Positions 52,854 to 61,862 of a stretch of DNA of 64,000 bases are shown one piece after another; the stretch's first letter is position 1, and each line of letters begins with the position of its first letter. The position numbers and the translations under genes were made by a program. Under the pieces are notes generated by a model. The model saw nothing but the letters and a program-made list of their open reading frames with translations, searched no databases and had not been told where the DNA came from. Source of the DNA: Candidatus Zymogenaceae bacterium (GTDB taxonomy: Bacteria; Desulfobacterota; Zymogenia; Zymogenales; Zymogenaceae); contig JAFGAS010000068.1 of the NCBI GenBank assembly GCA_016933535.1, forward strand, positions 43,371 through 107,370, given 5' to 3'.

Positions 52854-52876
52854 AAGGCCCCATCAATCGGGGCCTT
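52854..52876 (+). promoter_or_regulatory. Leader hairpin just before the SDR ribosome site
   Basis: AAGGCCCC (52854-52861) and GGGGCCTT (52869-52876) pair perfectly around a 7-base loop, 5 bases before GGAGGGAG. It may stabilise the mRNA or affect ribosome access; it could also be a weak terminator of upstream readthrough (no T-run). Confidence 0.4.
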
Positions 52877-52893
52877 ATATCGGAGGGAGCAGT

Positions 52894-53661
52894 ATGGATA
52901 AGAATCTCTTTTCGCTCAAAGGAAAGCGGGTGCTGGTTACCGGTGGGAGTCGGGGTATTGGCCTGGAGATCGCGGTGGGATTGGCCGAGGCAGGGGCACA
53001 GCATATTGTTATTTGCGGAAGAAAGCAGGAGGCGCTGGGGGAGGCGCGGCAAACAATCGAGAAAAAAGGTGCGAAGGTCAGCGCCGTGACCGCCAACGTC
53101 GGTAATGCCGCCGATGTGGACGGTCTTTTTGATAAGATAGGGGCCGACGTTGGAGGACTTGATATCGTGGTCAATAACGTCGGGATGAATATCTTTACCC
53201 CGAGCGTCGTGGATGCCGATATTTCGCTCTGGGATAAGGTCATGGACGTCAATCTGAAGGCCGTCTTCCTGACGAGCCGCCGGGCGGTGCCCTTGATGAA
53301 AGAGGCCGGGGGCGGCGCAATCATCAACATCAGTACGGTCGCGGCCAGAAAGGCGACCCCGGGCCTTGGCATCTACGGGATAGCCAAGGCGGGCGTCGAG
53401 ATGCTCACAAAGACCCTGGCGGTGGAGCTGGCCCCTTATAGCATCCGGGTCAACGCGATCGCCCTGGCGATGGTCAAGACAAAGTTCTCGGAGCCCCTCT
53501 GGTCGAACGCCGATCTCAGAAAACAGATCGAGCTGTCCAATCCGATGCACCGGATCGGCGAACCGGAAGAGGTGGTGGGTACGGCGCTATTTTTGGCATC
53601 GAACGCTTCCAGCTTCATGACGGGTTCCATTCTCATGCTGGATGGAGGGACGACGGCATAA
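52894..53661 (+). CDS. Short-chain dehydrogenase/reductase
   Basis: A 255-residue classical SDR. The cofactor loop is VTGGSRGIGLEIA, then NNVGMN, catalytic Ser in INISTVAARKATPG, Tyr-x3-Lys in YGIAKAG, and the C-terminal ASSFMTGSILMLDGG. It oxidises or reduces an alcohol/ketone with NAD(P). The overall pattern is near FabG/glucose dehydrogenase-like proteins; the substrate is open. GGAGGGAG precedes ATG 52894. The creatininase-like gene follows 78 bases on. Confidence 0.92.
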   Translation: MDKNLFSLKGKRVLVTGGSRGIGLEIAVGLAEAGAQHIVICGRKQEALGEARQTIEKKGAKVSAVTANVGNAADVDGLFDKIGADVGGLDIVVNNVGMNIFTPSVVDADISLWDKVMDVNLKAVFLTSRRAVPLMKEAGGGAIINISTVAARKATPGLGIYGIAKAGVEMLTKTLAVELAPYSIRVNAIALAMVKTKFSEPLWSNADLRKQIELSNPMHRIGEPEEVVGTALFLASNASSFMTGSILMLDGGTTA

Positions 53662-53739
53662 GAAGGCCGCCGGAATACTTCTTTAAACGAGACGAACCAC
53701 CGCAATCTCCATGCGGGATCGTCAGGGGGTGATCGGACT

Positions 53740-54477
53740 ATGATTATCGAGAAAATGACGACGTTCGGATTTTCCGAGGGGCTCAAGACGACGAAGACCG
53801 TTATTGTTCCCCTGGGATCGATCGAACAGCACGGTCCCCATCTTCCCATGCATACCGACATTTTCCACGCCACCGAAATTGCCCGGCTGGCCTCGCAAAT
53901 GGTGCCGGTCTTCGTGGCCCCCCCGATAAACTTCGGGGTCTGCCGGAGCACCGCCGACTTCCCCGGTACGATCGGGATCCGCTCGGACACACTCATCTCG
54001 ATAGTGGTCGATGTGGTCGAATCGCTCTATCGTCACGGCATAAGGCGCTTCATCCTCTACTCGGGACACGCCGGCGCAAATCACATGGCGGCCCTCCTTT
54101 CGGCGGCCGACGATCTGATGGCTGCCTATGACGATACGGATTTTGCGGTGATAAACGACCTGGATCTCTTCGATACCGAGCTGTTCAAGCTCCTGGAGGC
54201 ACATAACGATTCCCACGCGGGTGAGTTTGAGACCTCCCTGATAATGGCGCTTGCCCCCGACCTCGTGGGGAAACTCCCGCCGGCCGATCGCCCCCATTTT
54301 CCACGCCCATTGCTCGTTCGAAACACGAGGGCCTGCTGGAAAAGCGGGGTATGGGGAGACCCGACAATGGCGTCCAGAGAGAAAGGAGAGCGAATGGTCG
54401 CAATTCTAACGCGAAATCTTGCAAAAATGGCCGAAAGTATGAATAATCAAAAGAAAAAGACAACGAAAACGAGTTAA
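53740..54477 (+). CDS. Creatininase family amidohydrolase
   Basis: A 245-residue metal-dependent hydrolase of the creatininase superfamily. Metal ligands appear in PLGSIEQHGPHLPMHTD, SGHAGANH and the late DSHAGEFETSLIMA. The family includes creatinine hydrolase, MftE-type peptide trimming and ring-opening of formamidopyrimidine in deazaflavin synthesis, so the substrate is open. The tail is Lys/Thr-rich. It follows the SDR gene on the same strand. GGGGGTGAT lies before the ATG. Confidence 0.9.
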   Translation: MIIEKMTTFGFSEGLKTTKTVIVPLGSIEQHGPHLPMHTDIFHATEIARLASQMVPVFVAPPINFGVCRSTADFPGTIGIRSDTLISIVVDVVESLYRHGIRRFILYSGHAGANHMAALLSAADDLMAAYDDTDFAVINDLDLFDTELFKLLEAHNDSHAGEFETSLIMALAPDLVGKLPPADRPHFPRPLLVRNTRACWKSGVWGDPTMASREKGERMVAILTRNLAKMAESMNNQKKKTTKTS

Positions 54478-54524
54478 CAAGGCCTAATTCCAAAAAGAAA
54501 ATATCATAGATTGAGAAATTAGTA

Positions 54525-54553
54525 TTGACATTGCTTAATTTTATTGATATTTT
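54525..54553 (+). promoter_or_regulatory. Promoter of the amino-acid ABC transporter operon
   Basis: TTGACA (54525-54530), 17 bases, TATTTT (54548-54553), in an A+T-rich gap. AAGGAG lies before ATG 54637, giving a leader of about 75 bases. No riboswitch pattern was recognised in it. Confidence 0.65.
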
Positions 54554-54636
54554 TCAAGTTCGAGAAGGCATGGCTGGTCTAATCTTTATATTGAATAAAG
54601 ATTAAAGTAAGAAACCAATCGTAAGGAGATTATTGT

Positions 54637-55437
54637 ATGAACAGGAAAGTATTTGCACTTTTACTCGTAGTCGCCATGACTGCCGGGGCGTTCCTCGCGG
54701 TTCAGGCGTGCAAGCCCGGGGGTGGGGTGATGACTCCTACCGCCGTAAGCGAAATTCCGAAACTGAAAATTGCAACGGATGCGGCCTATCCTCCCTTTGA
54801 ATTCGTAGATACCAACACCAGCGAAATCACCGGGTTCGATATCGACCTGATGAAAGAGATCGCCAAGGCGGGTGGATTTGAAGTAGAATTCATTAACACC
54901 CCCTGGGACGGCATTTTCGTCGGCCTGGATAACAATAACTATGACGCGGTCATATCAGCGGTCAGCATTACCGATGAGCGCAAGATTACCTACGACTTCT
55001 CCGATCCGTACTACTCGATCTTCCAGGCCATGATCGTCCGCAAAGCCGATGCCGATAAGTATAAGAGCCTTGCCGATCTTAAGGGAAAGAATATCGGTGC
55101 CCAGATCGGGACGACCGGGGCGATTTTCGTAGGCAAAGACCCCAATGTCAAACTCGTAAATTATGACGACAACGGTCTGGCCATCGAAGCCCTGCTCAAG
55201 GGTGATGTAGACGCAGTCGTGTGCGACCATCCCGTTGCTTTCGACTACGCCCTCATAAATCCGTCCTATATGGACAAACTGATTGTAACCAACCCGAAGG
55301 TCACCGATACGCCGGAACCTTACGGCATCTGCATCAAAAAAGGCAATGCCAAGGTTGTTGACCTGGTCAACGGCGGACTCAAGAATCTTCCGGCCGATAT
55401 CATCCCCACCCTCGAAGAGAAGTGGAAAATGAAATAG
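54637..55437 (+). CDS. Polar amino-acid ABC transporter substrate-binding lipoprotein
   Basis: A 266-residue family 3 solute-binding protein (GlnH/HisJ type). The lipobox is VQAC with C25, so it is lipid-anchored. The ligand-binding pattern is LKIATDAAYPPFEFVD, GFDIDLMKEIAKAG, DAVISAVSITDERK and the paired DPYYSIFQAMIVRK. The acid-pair residues fit a polar amino acid; the ligand cannot be read. It is followed by a terminator, then the permease and ATPase genes. Confidence 0.93.
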   Translation: MNRKVFALLLVVAMTAGAFLAVQACKPGGGVMTPTAVSEIPKLKIATDAAYPPFEFVDTNTSEITGFDIDLMKEIAKAGGFEVEFINTPWDGIFVGLDNNNYDAVISAVSITDERKITYDFSDPYYSIFQAMIVRKADADKYKSLADLKGKNIGAQIGTTGAIFVGKDPNVKLVNYDDNGLAIEALLKGDVDAVVCDHPVAFDYALINPSYMDKLIVTNPKVTDTPEPYGICIKKGNAKVVDLVNGGLKNLPADIIPTLEEKWKMK

Positions 55438-55455
55438 TATCCACTGGATGACCCT

Positions 55456-55484
55456 GGCGGGGCGTAAAGCCCCGCCTCTTTTTA
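55456..55484 (+). terminator. Terminator/attenuator between binding protein and permease
   Basis: GGCGGGGC (55456-55463) and GCCCCGCC (55469-55476) pair around a 5-base loop, followed by TCTTTTTATTT. It lies only 20 bases before the permease ATG, so it probably reduces readthrough and lets the binding protein outnumber the membrane parts. Confidence 0.85.
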
Positions 55485-55503
55485 TTTCAATCCGGAATAT
55501 ACC

Positions 55504-57297
55504 ATGACTGCTATCAGCCTTATTGCGATCTCGTTTTTCGTCTTCTGGCTCTGGCTCCTGATGGATTTTATCAACCAGCAAGGGATTGAGAAGATACGCA
55601 AGGAGCGGCTCATGACGCTCCACACCTTTCTGGGTCTTATCGGAATAGCCTTCTATTTTTTCTTGATGATCTCGGCATTTGCGTCTTCTTCGATAATGTA
55701 TTTTGACAAAATATCGGTGGGGACATACCGGGTGGTCACCACCGAACTCAGGCCGGCGCTCGTGGCCGGATTCATTATCATCCTACTCTTCCCGATCGTT
55801 GCCGCGGCGAATCTTCTCATGAAGAAAAGGTATGATGCCAAGAAATACCTGAAGGTAATGAATATCGTCGAAGGGTTGGCCATCGTCGTGGTCTTTCTCT
55901 ATATCCTTGCCGTCGGCTCAACCCTCGGAGATATAAACGAAATGGGGCCGTATCCGTACCTCATATCGGATATCGTCCACGGTAAGGCGTCTTTTTTCGG
56001 CTTTGATTTTGAGATATACACCCTGAGCTTTACGTTCTCGGTTGTCTTTTACCTCCTTATATCGACTATCGTTATATGGCTCCTTGCGGCCGTCCAGTAC
56101 CTCTTCTTCATTAAGATGCCGCTCAAGCGCAGGGAAATTGTCATGCTTAATACCGAGGAGATCAAGAAGATCTCCGAGATGGCAAAAATATATAAGAACG
56201 CGCTCTATTTCCTCGCCGTGTTTTCCATTATACTTTTCAGAAACGTCTGGGATTGGCTCTCGGGTTGGCGTATCGGGAGATTCTTCATTAAAATAAGTAA
56301 TTTCATTTCCGGATTCGATACGGCACAGCTTGAAAATATCCTTAAGGAAGAGCTGACGGTCATCGGGATTAGATCGAAGTTCGGCGTTTGGTTCTATAAA
56401 TTCTTTAGCGGGGTCTTCGCCGGCAATGTCGGGGAGGTCATTTCCCCGAGTTTCGTAATTGCATGCATCCTCGTCTTTTTCGCCCTTATCGTTTGGCTCC
56501 TCCTTCGGAGGGTCAATAGCGAGCTTGAAAGTATCCAGGTAACGCATGAGGTAAAGATGGATGCCTTCAAATATTCCATCTACATGGATACTTTCAATGC
56601 CTGGCGGATATCACTCTTTGCGGGGATAGCCACAATACTTATTCTCCTCTATTTTTACCAGACACCCTATTACGCGTGCTTCAAGTTTCTCCCGTCGGGC
56701 ATTGTCGTGACGTTTGAGGTAACGATAGCGGCGATGCTTGTTGCCCTAGTCCTGGGCATGCTGGCGGGCCTTGGCAAACTCTCCAAGAACGTTCTGATCA
56801 AAGGTATTGCCTCCGTATACATCGAAGTCGTCCGGGGAGTGCCGCTGCTTGTTCAGCTGTTTTACATACACTACGGCTTGGGAAGTATCCTCAACCTCCC
56901 GCCCCTGGTCTCGGCCGTCTCGGCCATGTCGTGGTGCTACGGGGCGTACCTGGGCGAGACGTTCCGCGCGGGGATTCAATCGATATCCAAGGGGCAGATG
57001 GAGGCCGCCAAATCCCTCGGCATGACCAACTACCAGACGATGCGGCAGGTCATCCTTCCGCAGGCGGTCAAGGTGATCCTGCCTCCGGTCGGCAACGATT
57101 TTATCGCGCTGCTCAAGGACTCGTCCTTGGTCTCTATCATCGCGGTTGCCGATCTGCTGCGGAGAGGCCGGGAGTTTGTCGCGGTCTACTTTACGGCCTT
57201 CCAGACCTATACCCTGGTAGCGCTCATTTACCTGGTCATTACCCTGATCCTCTCCAAAGTCGTCTGGAACATGGAAAAGATCATGTCAACGGATTAA
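55504..57297 (+). CDS. Amino-acid ABC transporter permease with large N-terminal membrane domain
   Basis: 597 residues; HisM/GlnP-type permeases usually have 215-250. Residues about 395-597 are the normal permease, with FEVTIAAMLVALVLGMLAGL, RGVPLLVQLFYIHYGLG and the EAA loop EAAKSLGMTNYQTMRQVILP (500-519). Residues 1-394 are extra: about eight hydrophobic spans (near 2-22, 40-63, 84-105, 120-140, 172-202, 233-253, 315-335, 369-386) with a charged, non-membrane piece at 255-310. I do not recognise the extra region. It has no stop or frameshift and joins smoothly. The ATPase gene follows 24 bases downstream. Confidence 0.9.
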   Translation: MTAISLIAISFFVFWLWLLMDFINQQGIEKIRKERLMTLHTFLGLIGIAFYFFLMISAFASSSIMYFDKISVGTYRVVTTELRPALVAGFIIILLFPIVAAANLLMKKRYDAKKYLKVMNIVEGLAIVVVFLYILAVGSTLGDINEMGPYPYLISDIVHGKASFFGFDFEIYTLSFTFSVVFYLLISTIVIWLLAAVQYLFFIKMPLKRREIVMLNTEEIKKISEMAKIYKNALYFLAVFSIILFRNVWDWLSGWRIGRFFIKISNFISGFDTAQLENILKEELTVIGIRSKFGVWFYKFFSGVFAGNVGEVISPSFVIACILVFFALIVWLLLRRVNSELESIQVTHEVKMDAFKYSIYMDTFNAWRISLFAGIATILILLYFYQTPYYACFKFLPSGIVVTFEVTIAAMLVALVLGMLAGLGKLSKNVLIKGIASVYIEVVRGVPLLVQLFYIHYGLGSILNLPPLVSAVSAMSWCYGAYLGETFRAGIQSISKGQMEAAKSLGMTNYQTMRQVILPQAVKVILPPVGNDFIALLKDSSLVSIIAVADLLRRGREFVAVYFTAFQTYTLVALIYLVITLILSKVVWNMEKIMSTD

Positions 57298-57321
57298 CCA
57301 TAGAAAGTATGAGGAACGATT

Positions 57322-58056
57322 GTGGCAGAACCGATTATTTCAGTAAAGAACATATATAAGAATTTCGGGCACATCCGGGCGCTTCAGGACGTTACTACCG
57401 ATATTAACCCCGGAGAGGTTGTCGTGGCTTGCGGACCGTCCGGTTCGGGGAAATCGACATTCCTGCGGTGCATTAACCGCCTGGAAGAGATCGACCGGGG
57501 AACGATCATTGTCGACGGCATGGATATCTGTGATCCTCACATAAAGATACACAAGATTCGGGAAGAGATAGGGATGGTGTTTCAGCACTTTAATCTCTTC
57601 CCCAATAAAAATGTGCTCGAAAATATTACCCTCGCACAACTGGTAGTGCGAAAGAGGACTTTTGAGGAATCGATTTCGATAGCAAATAAGTTGCTCGAAA
57701 AGGTCGGAATCTTCGATAAGGCCGCCGTGTATCCCAGCAACCTGTCCGGAGGTCAGCAGCAGCGGGTAGCAATCGCCCGGGCGCTGGCGATGCAGCCGAA
57801 GATAATGCTCTTTGATGAGCCGACCTCGGCGCTCGATCCTGAGATGATCGGCGAGGTGCTTGACGTCATGAAGTCCCTGGCCCGGGAGGGTATGACCATG
57901 GTCGTTGTGACCCACGAAATGGGTTTTGCCCGTGAGGTGGGAGACCGCGTCATCTTCATGGATGAGGGCAGGATCGTAGAGGAAGGAAAGCCCGACGATT
58001 TCTTCATAAACCCGAAAACCGACCGGGCAAAACTGTTCCTCAGCCAGATCCTGTAA
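57322..58056 (+). CDS. Polar amino-acid ABC transporter ATP-binding protein
   Basis: A 244-residue GlnQ/HisP-type ATPase. Walker A is [10 protein letters not shown]-loop [10 protein letters not shown], signature [16 protein letters not shown], Walker [14 protein letters not shown] and H-loop VVTHEMGFA. It powers the permease encoded 24 bases upstream. The start is GTG 57322 with GAGGAACG before it. All catalytic residues are intact. Confidence 0.96.
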   Translation: MAEPIISVKNIYKNFGHIRALQDVTTDINPGEVVVACGPSGSGKSTFLRCINRLEEIDRGTIIVDGMDICDPHIKIHKIREEIGMVFQHFNLFPNKNVLENITLAQLVVRKRTFEESISIANKLLEKVGIFDKAAVYPSNLSGGQQQRVAIARALAMQPKIMLFDEPTSALDPEMIGEVLDVMKSLAREGMTMVVVTHEMGFAREVGDRVIFMDEGRIVEEGKPDDFFINPKTDRAKLFLSQIL

Positions 58057-58314
58057 GGCGGGAAAACATACTCCAATTGTATATCGGGTGAAGGACGCAG
58101 GAGAATGGGAAATACAGGGGCACGGGGGCGAAAAATCCTGGGGAGAGCCGGGAAAAAGAGCAGGTGGAAAGAAAACGCGATCATCGCCCGCAGCGCCGGT
58201 GCGGAATAACAAGGTACCGGCATTAAGATCGACGCATGACGCGATTCTTATAACTTTCCTCATAACCGTTTCGGTAATCTCAATTCTTACGAAATCAAAA
58301 AACAGGGTACTGAT
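58057..58314. other. Intergenic region before the second binding protein
   Basis: 258 bases between the ATPase and the second substrate-binding protein. I see no gene, good promoter or T-run terminator in it. Whether the second binding protein belongs to the same mRNA is therefore open. Confidence 0.4.
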
Positions 58315-59157
58315 ATGTTTCGATCGATCCTCATATGGGCGTCCGTCGCCCTGATATGCTGTGCTGCGACCGCATGCTCAAAGAAGAACAACACGAACAC
58401 CACTGTGTCTCCCGAAGTCATAGCGGCCGGTTCCGACCTCGCAAAGATTATCGGGCGTGGAAAGATGATAGTGGGAATGGATGTGTCGGACATTCGCTAT
58501 CAACCCTTTGAAATGAAGAATAAGAATGGTGAGATAGTCGGGTTTGACGTCGATCTCGCACAAATAATGGCCGACGAATTGGGTGTTAATCTCGAGATCG
58601 TTCCGACAAACTGGGACGGCATCATCCCCGCGCTCATAGACGGAAAATTCGATCTTATCATTTCGGCCATGGCGGTAAGCACCGAGCGAAACAAGGCCGT
58701 CAATTTTTCAGCACCATATTACCTTTCGGGCAAATGCCTTCTCATTAATAGCCGAGACGTATTTCGTATCAACGACTATCATGATCTGAACCATAAGGAT
58801 ACGGTGGTGGTAACGACGTTCTCTGATGACATGGTCCTTAACCGCTATTTTCCGGAAGCCGATATCGTCAGGTTTAAAAACGACGAAGAGGCCGTACGCG
58901 AAGTAATAGAAAGGAGGGCCCGCGCGTTTATTGCGGATAGGGCGAGAATCTCTATCTTCGCCGTGAAATATCCGGGAACTACCATTGCGATAAAGGATCC
59001 GTTTACCTATGAGCCGATTGCCGTTGGAATGCGCAAGGGGGATGTGGACCTCCTTAACTGGGTAAACAACTGCATCGAGATTATAAAAGGAGACGGCAGG
59101 CTGGCTGAGCTCGAAAAGAAATGGATGGAGCAGTACATTCCACCGTCATCGAAATAG
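58315..59157 (+). CDS. Second polar amino-acid-type solute-binding lipoprotein
   Basis: A 280-residue family 3 binding protein. A signal peptide ends in the lipobox ATAC (C21). Pattern: MIVGMDVSDIRYQPFEMKN, GFDVDLAQIMADELG, LIISAMAVSTERNKAV and FSAPYYLSGKCLLI. It is only distantly similar to the first binding protein, with a different first ligand loop, so it likely binds another solute and could feed the same permease. A rather long second lobe is intact. The start is ATG 58315 with only a weak ribosome site. Confidence 0.9.
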   Translation: MFRSILIWASVALICCAATACSKKNNTNTTVSPEVIAAGSDLAKIIGRGKMIVGMDVSDIRYQPFEMKNKNGEIVGFDVDLAQIMADELGVNLEIVPTNWDGIIPALIDGKFDLIISAMAVSTERNKAVNFSAPYYLSGKCLLINSRDVFRINDYHDLNHKDTVVVTTFSDDMVLNRYFPEADIVRFKNDEEAVREVIERRARAFIADRARISIFAVKYPGTTIAIKDPFTYEPIAVGMRKGDVDLLNWVNNCIEIIKGDGRLAELEKKWMEQYIPPSSK

Positions 59158-59276
59158 GATTGTTCGACCCAATGCCGTGCGATCTGCAATTGCCGTTCGT
59201 ATGGAAAGAGTGGCTGCTTGATGGAACGGTTTATGCCCGAATTATGTCTGAATAACCGACAAGAGGGTGGATTGAA

Positions 59277-59711
59277 GTGAGGATACTGGCGCTTGATGTA
59301 GGGGAACGACGGATAGGGCTTGCGATCAGTGATCCGCTCGGCACGATAGCCCAGCCCCTTATGACAATGCAGCGCAACGATGGGTCTGTAGACCACATCA
59401 TTGAAATCGTGAAAGATAAAGAGGTCGGTGAAATCGTCGTGGGACTTCCGGTGAATATGAACGGAACTTCCGGAAAACAGGTGGATGAGGTTAACGAGTT
59501 TGCCCGCCTGATAACCGAACGAATAGATATTCCGTTGGTCTTTGTCGACGAGCGGCTTACCACCGTGGAGGCCGAAAAGCTGATGATATCGGCGGACGTG
59601 AACAGGCGCAAGAGAAGACAGACCATCGACAGTGTCGCGGCGGCCATAATACTCGAAAAGCGGCTGAGAGACAGGAATGCTCGCGGAATAGATCCGGCGG
59701 ACCCCGATTAA
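59277..59711 (+). CDS. ruvX: Putative pre-16S rRNA nuclease / Holliday junction resolvase-like
   Basis: A 144-residue YqgF/RuvX protein with an RNase H-like fold. The catalytic acids are in ILALDVGERRIGLAISD, VGLPVNMNGTSG, FVDERLTT and a closing region DSVAAAIILE. The family matures the 5' end of 16S rRNA in E. coli. The start is GTG 59277 with AGGGTGG upstream. mltG follows 24 bases on, a frequent pairing. Confidence 0.93.
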   Translation: MRILALDVGERRIGLAISDPLGTIAQPLMTMQRNDGSVDHIIEIVKDKEVGEIVVGLPVNMNGTSGKQVDEVNEFARLITERIDIPLVFVDERLTTVEAEKLMISADVNRRKRRQTIDSVAAAIILEKRLRDRNARGIDPADPD

Positions 59712-59735
59712 ACAAAACGCTTCTAACGTAATTTC

Positions 59736-60755
59736 ATGAAGTCTATAAAGAGAATCCTCATCCTTCTTTTGTTGCTTGCCGTCACCGCAGGGGGGGGGAC
59801 GGCCTATCTCGTCTATAGGACATTTCTCATACCCACCGGAAGAATAACTCAACCGATCATCGTGGTAGTAAACGAGGGCGACACCCTCTCGAAAGCCGCC
59901 GAGGAACTGAAAAAACGGGGGGCTATCCTGGACGAGCGGCTGTTTGTTACGGCGGCACGGTATCTCGGTGCCGAAAGGCTTATCCGAACGGGTGAATATA
60001 AGATAGACTCGACGATGTCTCCAAAAGATATCCTGGTAATGCTCATGAAGGGGCGGATCGTTCAATATCCCGTCACCGTACCGGAGGGGCTCAATATCTA
60101 TCAGGTTTCGGATCTGCTGGCCGAAAAGGGCTTCGTTGATGTCCAGGAGTTTCTAAGGCTAACGAAAGACGACCGTTTTATCGAATCGCTGGGCGTTGAC
60201 GCGCTGACGCTGGAGGGGTATCTCTTTCCGGATACGTACCATGTCAGCAAGGGGATGCGGGAGCAGGAGATCATAACGCTGATGGTCCGTCGATATTTTG
60301 AAGTATTCAACGAGGAAAAAGAGAAGAGCCGGATACCCAACGAATTGACGGATTATGAGACGCTGATCCTGGCATCGATGATCGAGAAGGAAACCGGTAC
60401 CCCGCAGGAGCGTCCCCTCGTGTCAGCGGTCTTTAGAAACCGGCTTGGAAAGGAAATGAAGCTCGACAGCTGTGCAACGGTGATCTATGGGATATGGGAT
60501 CGCTTCGACGGGAATCTAACACAGGAAGACCTTTCGACCTGGACGGCATATAATACGTATATGAATCCTGGACTCCCTCCGGGGCCGATCTGCAACCCCG
60601 GAAGAGAGTCGATAACGGCGGCGATAACTCCCGCCGATGCGGATTACCTCTATTTCGTTTCGAAAAATGACGGCACCTCCTACTTTTCGAGCACGCTATC
60701 GGAACATAACAGGGCCGTCTACGAATATCAAATACTGAGAAAGAACCGAAAGTAA
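59736..60755 (+). CDS. mltG: Endolytic murein transglycosylase MltG
   Basis: A 339-residue single-span inner-membrane lytic transglycosylase that cuts nascent glycan strands and so limits chain length. It has an N-terminal membrane span (residues 5-28), a LysM-like/YceG N-lobe, then YLFPDTYHVSKG, the catalytic E217 in ASMIEKETGTPQERPLVSAV and the closing LYFVSKNDGTSYFSSTLSEH block. Length is normal. The stop abuts the stop of the convergent lipoprotein gene with no base between them. Confidence 0.95.
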   Translation: MKSIKRILILLLLLAVTAGGGTAYLVYRTFLIPTGRITQPIIVVVNEGDTLSKAAEELKKRGAILDERLFVTAARYLGAERLIRTGEYKIDSTMSPKDILVMLMKGRIVQYPVTVPEGLNIYQVSDLLAEKGFVDVQEFLRLTKDDRFIESLGVDALTLEGYLFPDTYHVSKGMREQEIITLMVRRYFEVFNEEKEKSRIPNELTDYETLILASMIEKETGTPQERPLVSAVFRNRLGKEMKLDSCATVIYGIWDRFDGNLTQEDLSTWTAYNTYMNPGLPPGPICNPGRESITAAITPADADYLYFVSKNDGTSYFSSTLSEHNRAVYEYQILRKNRK

Positions 60756-61271
60756 CTACCGTTTGTCGTCCTTGCCGCCTTTTCTCTTATCTCGGTTCGA
60801 AGATCTTTCGGATTCAATATGCCTCCTTATCTTTCGTTTGAATTTATCGTCAAAGACGAGATAGAGGCCGAGCTGCCGGGTTGTCAGGAATGTCGATAGC
60901 TCCGTTTCTTCCTGCTGACGAAGTGCGAAGAGATCTGCTTCGCCCTTGTTCAAGGAATCGATGAGGGATTTTAAGTCGGAGTCCGTCGCCTTTCCGGAAT
61001 CCAGGGCGGTCTTGAGCGCTTCTATATTTATCCGACGGTCCTTGAGGAGGGAAATCTTCTGCTGATTGTACTTATCGGTAACCTCGATGACCTTGTTGAT
61101 GGTCGCCTCGTCGAGGTCCATGGTCTTGGTCATAGCCTTTTTCTTCAGTTCGGTGATCCGGGCCTTGGTATCCTTATGACCCTCCTTTCTCGCCTCTTCC
61201 CTGCACCCGGCCGACATGAGAACCCCGGCGGCAATGACAACGCAGAGGGCCAATGTGGCTATACGCTTCAT
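60756..61271 (-). CDS. Spy/CpxP-like helical lipoprotein
   Basis: A 171-residue exported protein with lipobox MSAGC (C23). It is nearly all helical and charged: KVIEVTDKYNQQKISLLKDR and an LTTRQLGLYLVFDDKFKRKI block, like CpxP/Spy/zinc-resistance-type periplasmic chaperones (LTxxQ motif). It is the third gene of the sigma/anti-sigma operon and may sense or damp envelope stress. AGGAGGATAA precedes the ATG. Assignment is by pattern only. Confidence 0.7.
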   Translation of the reverse strand: MKRIATLALCVVIAAGVLMSAGCREEARKEGHKDTKARITELKKKAMTKTMDLDEATINKVIEVTDKYNQQKISLLKDRRINIEALKTALDSGKATDSDLKSLIDSLNKGEADLFALRQQEETELSTFLTTRQLGLYLVFDDKFKRKIRRHIESERSSNRDKRKGGKDDKR

Positions 61272-61293
61272 GTTATCCTCCTTACTACGATAA

Positions 61294-61860
61294 TCAGGTT
61301 TCTTGCAATATCTCCGTGAGTACTATCTCCAACTCCTCATCGGACATATCCGGCAATGCCTCCCATGGATCGGCGTTATACAGGAGGTCGACCGTCGCAC
61401 CGGTTTCGGATAGATCCAGAGAGCCGAGTAAGCTGAGCAGCTCTTCGTCGGACGGACCGTTGATCACGAGGAACTCCGTGGGGATGGGGCGGCGTGCTAT
61501 AGGTCCCGGGGTGTCGAAATGATCGTTTGGCCATATGAAGAGAAGGACCAGGGCGAGGGCGGCGACGCCGGAGACAAATATTGCCTGACGGAGATATCGA
61601 TAATGCCGCGGTCTTCTCTGCGGGGACGTAGATATATTGATCCGTTTCATGACCTTGCCCGGGAACCGGGAGAAGTATGAATCGGGCGGCGATACCGTGG
61701 AGCCCATCGATATCAGTCGGGCAACGGACCGCATACGGGCAAACTCGGCCCCGCAGCTATTACACCGGCCTATATGGTCCCGGATCGCTTGGTCTTGATC
61801 GTCCGAGAGTTCGCCTGTCAGGTATTCCGGCAATAATCCTTTAGCCTCATCGCACTTCAT
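61294..61860 (-). CDS. Membrane anti-sigma factor with zinc-finger motif
   Basis: A 188-residue protein with an N-terminal anti-sigma zinc-finger: MKCDEAKGLLPEYLTGEL and H-x3-C-x2-C in HIGRCNSC. One membrane span lies near residues 91-110 (FVSGVAALALVLLFIW), then a periplasmic part of about 75 residues rich in Leu/Glu. It starts 2 bases after the sigma factor gene, so it is coupled. It presumably binds the sigma factor at the membrane and releases it on an envelope signal. Confidence 0.87.
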   Translation of the reverse strand: MKCDEAKGLLPEYLTGELSDDQDQAIRDHIGRCNSCGAEFARMRSVARLISMGSTVSPPDSYFSRFPGKVMKRINISTSPQRRPRHYRYLRQAIFVSGVAALALVLLFIWPNDHFDTPGPIARRPIPTEFLVINGPSDEELLSLLGSLDLSETGATVDLLYNADPWEALPDMSDEELEIVLTEILQET

Positions 61861-61862
61861 GA

